DNA of 8,845 nucleotides from Anaerolineales bacterium UBA6668 (lineage in GTDB: Bacteria; Chloroflexota; Anaerolineae; Anaerolineales; UBA6668), in assembly GCA_002455215.1 (NCBI GenBank), contig DKKK01000214.1:20990-29834 (forward strand). The letters run 5' to 3'. Positions 1 through 7,700 of this stretch are shown here, one piece after another. The first letter of the stretch is position 1; each line of letters starts with the position of its first letter. Under the pieces are notes generated by a model. The model saw nothing but the letters and a program-made list of their open reading frames with translations, had not been told where the DNA came from and searched no databases. Made by a program: the position numbers and the translations under genes.

Positions 1-36
1 AAAGCCGATACAGCACCCCATGAAGTAGCAAATTTC

Positions 37-50
37 AAAGAGAAAGAGAA
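37..50 (+). promoter_or_regulatory. Weak purine-rich ribosome binding site of the protease gene
   Basis: The 14-base purine run AAAGAGAAAGAGAA ends six bases before the ATG at 57. It is not a canonical GGAGG but sits at a normal distance for a ribosome binding site. An in-frame TGA at 21-23, with no ATG, GTG or TTG between it and 57, supports this start. No convincing -35/-10 pair is visible in the 56 bases before the gene, so its promoter probably lies outside the window. Confidence 0.45.
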
Positions 51-56
51 TTAATC

Positions 57-1679
57 ATGAACCTAAACAAGCGCATCCAAATTTTATCCATTGTTGCCAG
101 CGCATTTGCGGCAACCCTTATGGCTTGTGGCGGCAGTCCTAAACCTACCCAGCCACCTGCCCAGCCCACCACCGAAAAACCAACCCAAGCACCAGAGCCT
201 ACTGCAGAACCCGTTTCGCAAGGTGCAATTGGTAATTTACAAGATGTACGCAAAGCGGTGGTGTACATTGAAACCGTTGGCGATTTTGCCTACCCCGATG
301 ATGGGGGCGGGACGCGTGTGGAAGGCTACACCGGAACCGGATTTTTGGTGTCTGCCGATGGCACCATCGTCACCAATAACCATGTAGTGACCGGCGCAAG
401 CTTGGTGAAAGTTTACCTAGATGGTAGCAACGAAGCCTTGAATGCCAAAGTCTTGGGCTCTAGCGAATGCTCAGATTTAGCGGTTTTGGATATTGAAGGC
501 GATGATTTGCCATTCCTAAACTGGTATGGCGGAAGCGTGCAAGTTGGTTTGGATGCCTACACTGCCGGTTTCCCATTGGGTGACCCAGAATACACCCTGA
601 CCAAAGGCATCGTTGCCAAAGAAAATGCCGCCGGAGATAGTGCTTGGGCTTCCGTAGACTCGGTAATCATGCACGATGCCACCATCAACCCCGGCAACTC
701 AGGCGGACCATTGGTCACAAAAGATGGCGAAGTAATTGCCGTCAACTATGCGGGTAACAGTGCAACCAATCAATATTTTGCCATTGGGCAAGACACGGCT
801 TTGCCAGTGATTGATAAACTAAAAACCGGTGAAAATGTGGACGCTCTGGGCATCAATGGCGAAGCCATGATTGTTAGCGAAGAACTCTCGGGCATTTGGG
901 TTTACTCTGTGGAAGCGGGTTCTCCGGCAGACAAAGCCCGTGTGCAAGGGGGCGACTTTATCGTCTCGCTGACCGGCATTCCCGTTGCAACCGATGGCAC
1001 TATGGCATCCTATTGTGATGTGGTGCGGAGCAAAGGTGCCGATGGCGTCATTGATGTGGAAGTATTCCGCCCAGCAACTGGCGAATTCCTAGAAGGTCAA
1101 ATCAATGGGCGCGAATTGGCGGTGGTCGGCACACTTTCCGATAATAATGGCACAACCAGTGGAGATGCAACCAGCGAGCCAGCCGCCAGCGGTGGTTTTG
1201 TCACCGTCACCGATGATGCTCAGTCCATCTCCCTGCAAATTCCCGAAGGCTCAGAATACATTGGCACACCGTGGGAACTAGATGGCGATGTGATTGGCGC
1301 ACAAATCACTGCCGCTCCCAGCTTAGATGCCTACAATAACAACTGGGATGCGCCGGGCTTATTCTTCGGTGTCTCAGACGACTTGGCAAAACTCGGCGGT
1401 TACGTGCAACTATTAGACCTATACCGCGAGTATTTCAAGCAAAACTGCAAATATGACAACCGTTATGATTATGATGATGGCTACTATCGTGGAAAGTACG
1501 ACCTGTTCTACGCCTGCGGTGGCACTTCCGGGAACACCTTTGTACTAACCGCCGTACCCGTCAGCAACCCAAGCGCCGCCCTGATTACCGTGCAAGTACA
1601 ATATGTCAATGAAGACGACCTGAACGTCCTTGACCAAGTACTCAAAACCTTCGACATTATCGGACCCCTGCCGCGCTAA
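57..1679 (+). CDS. Secreted lipoprotein trypsin-like serine protease (HtrA/DegP-like, S1C) with PDZ and extra C-terminal domain
   Basis: Probable membrane-anchored extracytoplasmic protease of 540 residues. The N-terminus is a lipoprotein signal: Lys/Arg at 5-6, a hydrophobic core, and a lipobox LMAC whose Cys24 would be lipidated. A Pro/Thr/Glu-rich linker (about 27-54) follows, acting as a spacer from the membrane. The trypsin-like domain spans about 60-260. It carries the full catalytic triad in family context: His109 in TNNHVV, Asp140 in SDLAVLD and Ser215 in NPGNSGGPL. A PDZ domain follows at about 265-350 (SPADKARVQGGDFIVSLTGIPV, 289-310) and would bind peptide tails or control activity. 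After a Ser/Thr/Gly linker (360-380), residues 380-540 form another domain that I cannot name; it has Cys464 and Cys487 around an Asp/Tyr-rich stretch. The start is fixed by an upstream in-frame stop and a good signal peptide. HtrA-type proteases usually handle misfolded envelope proteins; the real substrate here is unknown. The gene converges on the minus-strand genes and ends at a hairpin terminator. Confidence 0.93.
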   Translation: MNLNKRIQILSIVASAFAATLMACGGSPKPTQPPAQPTTEKPTQAPEPTAEPVSQGAIGNLQDVRKAVVYIETVGDFAYPDDGGGTRVEGYTGTGFLVSADGTIVTNNHVVTGASLVKVYLDGSNEALNAKVLGSSECSDLAVLDIEGDDLPFLNWYGGSVQVGLDAYTAGFPLGDPEYTLTKGIVAKENAAGDSAWASVDSVIMHDATINPGNSGGPLVTKDGEVIAVNYAGNSATNQYFAIGQDTALPVIDKLKTGENVDALGINGEAMIVSEELSGIWVYSVEAGSPADKARVQGGDFIVSLTGIPVATDGTMASYCDVVRSKGADGVIDVEVFRPATGEFLEGQINGRELAVVGTLSDNNGTTSGDATSEPAASGGFVTVTDDAQSISLQIPEGSEYIGTPWELDGDVIGAQITAAPSLDAYNNNWDAPGLFFGVSDDLAKLGGYVQLLDLYREYFKQNCKYDNRYDYDDGYYRGKYDLFYACGGTSGNTFVLTAVPVSNPSAALITVQVQYVNEDDLNVLDQVLKTFDIIGPLPR

Positions 1680-1699
1680 ACTGCACACAACCAGCAAAC

Positions 1700-1731
1700 A
1701 AAACAGCCAATGCTTTCCGTTGGCTGTTTTT
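1700..1731. terminator. Rho-independent terminator, probably bidirectional, between convergent genes
   Basis: Bases 1700-1710 (AAAACAGCCAA) pair perfectly with 1720-1730 (TTGGCTGTTTT), leaving a 9-base loop and a run of five T at 1727-1731. The hairpin starts 21 bases after the protease stop. Read on the minus strand, the same stem is followed by TTTTGTTTG, also U-rich. It could therefore end the minus-strand transcript too, whose last gene stops at 1846. The stem is strong for the plus strand; use in both directions is inferred. Confidence 0.85.
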
Positions 1732-1845
1732 GATTCTCATCAGCGACTCCAGCCAATACTCGGCACGGCGTATCTCCGGCACACGCACCCAATCGCGCAC
1801 TGCCCCGCTTAAGAATCAAGCGCAATCGTTATCCGTATTGAATCG

Positions 1846-4641
1846 CTATGGGGTTGAAGTTAAATTGCTTTGCACCACCAGGCTTCCATGCAAAGAAAAA
1901 AGCAAGCGGAAAATATTTTTCGCCGCATCTTGGTTGTCAATCGCTTGAAAGGCGCTCAAACTCTTGTTAAGATATTGTAAAGCCGCGGGATAATCATTCT
2001 TCTGAATACACAATTCACCCAGCAACTGCAAGGCAAGTGCTTCTCCGCGCCGGTAGCCAAACTGCATACTGCGCGTAAGGGCATCATTTAGCCAGTTAAA
2101 TGCGCCATCATAATGGTCAGTAGTCCGCGCCAGACTGCCCAAATACAAATAGGAGAAAATCATCCCCCACTCGTCTCCAATTTTCTGTTTAATGGCAAGG
2201 CTATGCAAGTAATAATCGAGCGCGGTTTCATTTGCCTGCAATGCAAACGCCACTTGCCCCAAATTGTTGCAGGCAATACTTTCGGCATGTTCCAGTTGGT
2301 GCTGGCGTGCCAGTTCCGCACTCTGCTCCAACCAGGCGCGGGCAGGTTCAAATTGCTTTTGCAGGCGCAAGACAGCCCCCAAATAATTGCGGGTAAAAGT
2401 TTGCTCGTGGGGCGATTCGCTCATCCGCATTGCATTTTCCAATAACTGCACACTTTCAGCCGCTTTGCCAACATGGGCGCAAAACCAGCCCAAGCGTGCG
2501 GCAAGCAAACCTAAGATACTGGGCGGGGCATTTTTCTGGCGCGAAATTTCCAGCCATTTCCGAAAGCAAATTTCACCATGCTTGTAACGGCTACGCATAT
2601 CCGGCAAAAGAAACAAACTCTCAGCCAGTGGGGCAACCGCTTGCCAAGCTTGATGATGCAGGGCATAGGTTATTGCGCTCACCAAATTTTCTTGCTCTTG
2701 CTCCAATTGTTGCAACTGTTCGGGGCGTAAGCTCGCCCGTTGCTGGGCAAATTGATGCGCCCATTGGCTGAAATAATCGCAATGTTTCGCCTGCAATTCC
2801 CTATCAGGTTCGCCAAAACGTTCGTGCAAGTAGTGCTGTAAAAGTGCATGTAAGCGATACCGATTGCTTTCCGCACTCAAAACCAAGAATCGCTCGGCTA
2901 ACACCACTATCTCGTTAATACCCGCCCCACAAATTTCACGCAAGGCTTCAGCAGAAAAAGTCCGCTGAAACATCCGCGCCTTACTCAACACTGACATCGC
3001 CCTATCCGGCAAAAACTGCAAAAACGTTTGGAATACGGTACGCATCTCCCGGTGGCGGTGGGGCACATCGGTATGGTGAAAAACCAACAAATCCAGCCCG
3101 CTTTCCAACTCCTGCGCAATTTTTTCACAACTTAAAATATGCACCCAGCTAGCCGCCATATTCAATGCCAAGGGCGTTCCTTCGGTGAGCGCACAGATGC
3201 GGCTGACAGCAGGTAAATTTTCGGCGGTCAAGCGAAAACCCGCCACCGTTTTCTGCGCTTGCTTGACAAACAAACGCAAGGCGGGATACTCTTCCACTGC
3301 CTGAGCCGCGTCTAGCCGGACATCGGCTTCTGCGGGGCTGGGCAATCCCGCAAGCGAGAGCCGTACTTCTTGGAACAACCCAACCGCCTGCCGCGAAGTC
3401 GCCAAGATTTTTAGCTGTGGAGCGTTTTCCATCAATTGATGAAACAACAGGTCGGCGCGGGGCAAATTTTCGGCATTGTCTAGGCACAACAACAGCTTTC
3501 GCGTGCTTAAAAATTGCAAAACCTGAGCTTGCGGGTTGTGATTTTGTTCGCCAGCAGGGAGCAAAGCCCGAAACAGGTTCAACCAAAATTGGGTTTCATT
3601 ACAATCATCTTCAAAGGATAAAATCGCCACCCCAGCCGGAAATACCCCGCTAGCGCGTTCGGCAATGCACTTGGCAAGCCAGTGCAAGCAAGTGGTTTTG
3701 CCCACCCCGCCGGGACCCAGCAAACTGACAAAGCGTGCCGGATTCTCACACAGCAAATCCAACCCTTGCTGGATGGTTGCCTGCCGCCCAATTGGCTCGG
3801 TCAAATGCTGGGGCAAGCCAATCGCCAGCGGTAACGGGGCAGGAGCGAGCGGCAGATGGCTGGCAATTTGCCCGGTGCGAATCTCATCTATCAACTTGCG
3901 AAATGTGGCGCTAGGCTGGGTTTTTAGCTCTTGGCGCAGTAACTGCTGAAAACTCTCTGCCAGTGACAGGGCAAGCGCATGTTTGCCGCTGTGTGCATAC
4001 GCCAATGCCAAGTGCATATACGCTTGCTCATAGAGCGCATCCAGAGCAATCAGGCGCATGGCAGAAAGCTGTGCTTTTTCAAACTGATGTTGGTGTAGCT
4101 GAATAACCGTTAGCTTTTCCAACCCAAGTTGATATTCTTGGTGCAAAGCACTTCTTTCAATGCCCAGCCAGTCGTCAAATTCTTCACTGTCGGGTAAATT
4201 AAAGCCTGCCAGAAGCTCGGCATAGGCAAAGGCATACACCTGAGAAAGCAAATCCTGGCAATGTAAGCAAGTTTCCAACTGCGGGTGCTTGTGCTGGTGA
4301 ACTTGGGCTAGGATCGTTTTTAATTGAAAGGCATCAATCACGCAATGCCCAGCCCGCAACAACACGGTTTGGTGCGTCACTTCCAACACCTGCTCTGCCA
4401 AACCGGGTTGTGCGGCATCTAGCGTTTTTTTTAGCAGATACAAGGCTTGCCGGAGCTGTTTGCGTGCCGCTTCATCATCCCAGGCACCCCAAAACAAAGT
4501 TGCCAAACGCTCGCGGCGATGGGGCTGGTTGGGTTGCAACGCCAAATAAGCCAGCAATGCGCTGGCTTTCTCGGTTGGGAGTTTTACCCCGCCGTGTGGG
4601 GTAGTCACTCGAAAAGCACCCATCAGTGAAATCGTCAACAT
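1846..4641 (-). CDS. SARP/BTAD-type transcriptional regulator with NB-ARC-like STAND ATPase and TPR repeats
   Basis: Cytoplasmic regulator of 931 residues, built like AfsR-type proteins. Residues 1-95 look like an OmpR-type winged helix (MLTISLMGAF..., then RRERLATLFWGAWDDEAARK at 43-61 region), expected to bind DNA. Residues about 97-255 form a bacterial transcriptional activator (BTAD) domain of TPR-like helices, including FEKAQLSAMRLIALDALYEQAY. A P-loop ATPase follows: Walker A GPGGVGKTT (309-317), Walker B LLLCLDNAE (383-391), ATSR (414-417) and EGTPLAL (487-493), the GLPLAL-like motif of NB-ARC proteins. RYRLHALLQHYLHER (594-608) is typical of the helical region after the ATPase. TPR-like repeats fill about 710-905. 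In known STAND regulators, ligand or partner binding and nucleotide exchange switch on the output domain. The start is the first possible one: an in-frame TAA lies at 4654-4656, inside the putative -10 box. No Shine-Dalgarno sequence is visible. It lies 102 bases downstream of the cyclase-like gene. Its target genes are unknown. Confidence 0.9.
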   Translation of the reverse strand: MLTISLMGAFRVTTPHGGVKLPTEKASALLAYLALQPNQPHRRERLATLFWGAWDDEAARKQLRQALYLLKKTLDAAQPGLAEQVLEVTHQTVLLRAGHCVIDAFQLKTILAQVHQHKHPQLETCLHCQDLLSQVYAFAYAELLAGFNLPDSEEFDDWLGIERSALHQEYQLGLEKLTVIQLHQHQFEKAQLSAMRLIALDALYEQAYMHLALAYAHSGKHALALSLAESFQQLLRQELKTQPSATFRKLIDEIRTGQIASHLPLAPAPLPLAIGLPQHLTEPIGRQATIQQGLDLLCENPARFVSLLGPGGVGKTTCLHWLAKCIAERASGVFPAGVAILSFEDDCNETQFWLNLFRALLPAGEQNHNPQAQVLQFLSTRKLLLCLDNAENLPRADLLFHQLMENAPQLKILATSRQAVGLFQEVRLSLAGLPSPAEADVRLDAAQAVEEYPALRLFVKQAQKTVAGFRLTAENLPAVSRICALTEGTPLALNMAASWVHILSCEKIAQELESGLDLLVFHHTDVPHRHREMRTVFQTFLQFLPDRAMSVLSKARMFQRTFSAEALREICGAGINEIVVLAERFLVLSAESNRYRLHALLQHYLHERFGEPDRELQAKHCDYFSQWAHQFAQQRASLRPEQLQQLEQEQENLVSAITYALHHQAWQAVAPLAESLFLLPDMRSRYKHGEICFRKWLEISRQKNAPPSILGLLAARLGWFCAHVGKAAESVQLLENAMRMSESPHEQTFTRNYLGAVLRLQKQFEPARAWLEQSAELARQHQLEHAESIACNNLGQVAFALQANETALDYYLHSLAIKQKIGDEWGMIFSYLYLGSLARTTDHYDGAFNWLNDALTRSMQFGYRRGEALALQLLGELCIQKNDYPAALQYLNKSLSAFQAIDNQDAAKNIFRLLFSLHGSLVVQSNLTSTP

Positions 4642-4652
4642 AAATGGCGAAG

Positions 4653-4658
4653 ATTATA
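4653..4658 (-). promoter_or_regulatory. Consensus -10 box (TATAAT) of the BTAD regulator gene
   Basis: The minus strand reads TATAAT at 4658-4653, a perfect sigma-70-type -10 hexamer, 11 bases before the ATG at 4641. No good -35 hexamer lies 16-18 bases upstream (the sequence there is about ACACTT), so the promoter may need an activator. Transcription starting about seven bases after the box would begin near 4646. The leader would then be only a few bases long, which fits the lack of a ribosome binding site. This is a sequence-based prediction only. Confidence 0.5.
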
Positions 4659-4659
4659 A

Positions 4660-4670
4660 CTGAATTTCAG
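4660..4670. repeat. Short perfect inverted repeat inside the regulator promoter
   Basis: CTGAA-T-TTCAG is a perfect 5-base inverted repeat around a single central base, lying just upstream of the TATAAT box of the regulator gene. Its place in the spacer region would suit an operator. It is short enough to occur by chance. Confidence 0.3.
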
Positions 4671-4671
4671 A

Positions 4672-4706
4672 CCAAAAGTGTTTAAAATCGCGCTTTTTGC
4701 TTTTGG
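4672..4706. repeat. 7-bp inverted repeat upstream of the regulator promoter
   Basis: CCAAAAG at 4672-4678 is the exact reverse complement of CTTTTGG at 4700-4706, with a 21-base spacer. The arm starts are 28 bases apart. On the minus strand the structure is not followed by a T-run, so it is not a clear terminator for the upstream cyclase-like gene. It may be a protein-binding site near the -35 region, a weak hairpin, or chance. Confidence 0.3.
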
Positions 4707-4743
4707 GTAGCGAGTGCTGATGCCCAGAGAGAAATGTCCCCAG

Positions 4744-7700
4744 CTAAACAGCATTTGCCAAAAACGCTTCAATCTCTGCCAGATTCTTCCGATACAGCCA
4801 TTTGGGCGCAGGATTGTCAGCCACCAATGGATGCAAGGCGGATTGCGCCTGCAAAGCGTGTTCTTTTTCCCCACTCACCCGCCACAAAGCGTACCACACC
4901 TCTTCGGGGGAAAAATCTGGCAACTGGCTGTATTCAAGCAGATGATTGCGTGCTGTGGTTACGTCCCCCAACCCTGCCAGGACAAGCGCGTGGGCAATTT
5001 GGGCAGATGGAAGCACTTGAAAGAATTTGTACTGCTCGGCAAGGTCAATTGCCTTTTGCGTCATTTGCTTGGCAGTTGCAAAATCTCCCATTGCGAGTAA
5101 GGTCTCCCCTTTTTTCAGCCAGGCATCTGCCCGCATGTTGTCTTGCAATTCTTCATAGAGTTGAATGCTGGCATCGAAACTTTCCAGTGCAGATGGATAC
5201 ATTTTTTGGGCAGAATAGGCAATCCCCAGGGCTTTCAAGGCGCGGGCTTGTCCAATCAGGCTGTTAATTTTTTGGCTGGTACTCAAGGCTTGTTGGGAAT
5301 AACGAATTGCCTCTTGGAAATCCCCCGATTCGCTGGCGAGCCGCCCCAAATTGGCGAGAATGGTACACAGGGCTGGTAATAAATTGAGTCGTTCAAAAAT
5401 ATCCTTGGTTTGCACAAAATAATGTTTAGCATTGAGCATGTCACCACGCATCGCGCATAGCATTCCGAGTGCGTTTAGAGCACTTGCTTGTTGGTGGTAT
5501 GCGCCCAACTCGCGGAAAATCTGCTCGGCAGAAAGGCAATTTTGCCAGGCGCGTTCGACCACCCCTTGCTGAATCAGCAAGCCGGTAATTTCCAATTGTG
5601 CGCCCGCTTGGTATCGCAATGCGCCAAGTTCACTCGCCAACCGGATGATTTCTTCATAGCGCAGAACCGAATGTTCCAGGTCTCCAATATGATGATGAAT
5701 CTGCGCTTTCGCGTGTAAGGCTAACATAATTTGAAAGCGGTCATCCGTTTTTTGAAAATAAGCCAGCGATTCATCCGAGATTTCACTTGCCAAATTCGAT
5801 TTACCCTGTGCGTCATACAAGGCGGCAATCTGGCGTTGCATCAGAGCCAAATCTCGCTCGGCAGAAAGTTGACGCAAACGCTCCATTTCCATTTGGATCA
5901 TCTCAATCGCCGCATCTATATTTTGCGTATAGCCGTGTGTCATTGCCAACAACACGCCTGCTCGCGCCACACCGATGGGATGCTGAATTTGTACGTACCG
6001 TTGGCGGGCTTGTTGCGCGGCATAGGCAGTTTGGTTATAGTCGGAAAACTCTAGCTGGGCATTGGCAATTTGCTCGTAAGTTTCCGCCTGCCAGGTCAGA
6101 TTTTCGCTGGTGGTGGCGAGTTCCAGTGCCGCTTGCAGTGATTCCAGCGTCAGCGGCTTCTGATTGGTTCGGAGTCCAATCTCGCCCAAGCTCATTTGTA
6201 TTTGCCAGGCGGGGGCGGGGTCTGGCACGGTGGGCACTGCCAACCAGCGCCGGTAAAATTGCACGGCACTTTCGTTTTGAAAGGCATCGCGTGCCGTGTC
6301 GCCAGCCAACTGTAAATACTTGCGTGCAGATTGCCACACCTGCGCTTGCTCAAAATGATGGGCAATTTCGCCAGCCGCCTGCGCCAACTGCAAGGCACTG
6401 CTTTTTTCCAGCGTTTCTGCCACCAAGCGGTGCATTGCCCGCCGCTGTTGATGTAACTGCATGGCATACGCCGCATCGCGCAATAGGCTGTGTTTGAATA
6501 AATAAAATAAATTTTGTGCCTGCCACCAAATCTCTGCCTGCTCGGCGTTTTGCACTTCTGGCAAAATGCTTTCCTGGCGGGTTTGGTCAAAAACCCCTTG
6601 CAAAATCGCCAGGCGAAATTCTCGCCCAATGATGGATGCGGTTTGCACCACTTCGCGCACCCGCTGGCTCAGCCGGTCAATGCGGGCAACCAGCATGGTT
6701 TGCACCTTGGGCGGCAAACTCTCCACCTGAGCAGTCAATTCCACTTGCTGATTCTCAACTCGCAAGCAATTCAGCTCTTGCAGGTAAAAAAGCACTTGCT
6801 CAGCAAGAAAGGGATTGCCGTTTGCACGCTCTTCCAGCATGGCTTGTAAACGCTTGCCGATGCGGATGGGCGCAGACGGCGAAAGCAACTGGCTGGCTAA
6901 CTGCTCAATTTCGGCGGGTGGAAGCATCTCCAAAGATAGGATGTGTTGTGGCAGGTCATTTGCCAATTCAAAGGCGCGGGAAACGCGGCTGGTACACACC
7001 ACCGCAATCGGACAATCCTGCAGGTTGCGCAACAAGCGCTGGAGAAACAAGCCACTTTCACTATCCAGCCAATGAACATCTTCAAACACCACCACCAACG
7101 CCTGCTTTTGGCTTTCGGCTTTAAACAATGCCTTAAGCCCGCCCAGCAGGTTTTGAAAGCGGATTTCGGCGGGCAAACTGGCAAATGCAGGCTCCTGAAC
7201 AGTGCCACCGAGTAGGGCGGTTAAGTAAGGAGTCAGTGCTGGCTCAAATTGTGGGTAGCTTGCCAGAAAAGCCTGAACCGTGGGGGCGATTTGCTCCATG
7301 CTGGTTTGAAACGGAATTTGCAAAATCTCCCCCAGCCCTTTGGCAAGCGGGTAGAGCGGCTGGCTTTGCTGTACTTCATCGGCAAAAAAATACCACCAAG
7401 TTGTTGCGTCTCCCGCTTGCCGGCGAATCTCCTCCAGCAGGCGACTTTTGCCAATGCCCGCCGCGCCTTCAATGCGGATTAATCCGGCGGGTTGATGTTG
7501 CGCCAGCGGTGACAGCCAGTCTTGGATTTGCCGCAATTCTTGGCTTCGCCCTTGCCACGCCGTCAGGTAGGCAGGCGTGGGGCGCATACCCGCCAACTCG
7601 CCCAGCCGCCACACTTGCATTGGCTTTTGCCAGCCTTTTGGCTTCAACCAGCGGTCAGGCAAGCTGTGAAATTGCCCACTCACCGCACGAGTGGCTTCTT

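Noticed and set aside
3149..3586. 145-codon minus-strand open frame in another frame of the regulator gene
   Set aside because: It overlaps the NB-ARC-like coding region, whose motifs are intact in the main frame. The Arg/Ala-rich translation is a frame shadow.
4642..4743. Terminator between the cyclase-like gene and the regulator
   Set aside because: The CCAAAAG/CTTTTGG repeat has a long loop and no following T-run on the minus strand, so read-through transcription remains possible.
4734..5267. 177-codon plus-strand open frame starting in the intergenic gap
   Set aside because: It is almost entirely antisense to clear TPR coding sequence, and its translation is unlike any domain I know.
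5787..6497. 236-codon plus-strand open frame
   Set aside because: Antisense to the ATPase-TPR region of the cyclase-like gene; no motif, and no ribosome binding site that I can support.
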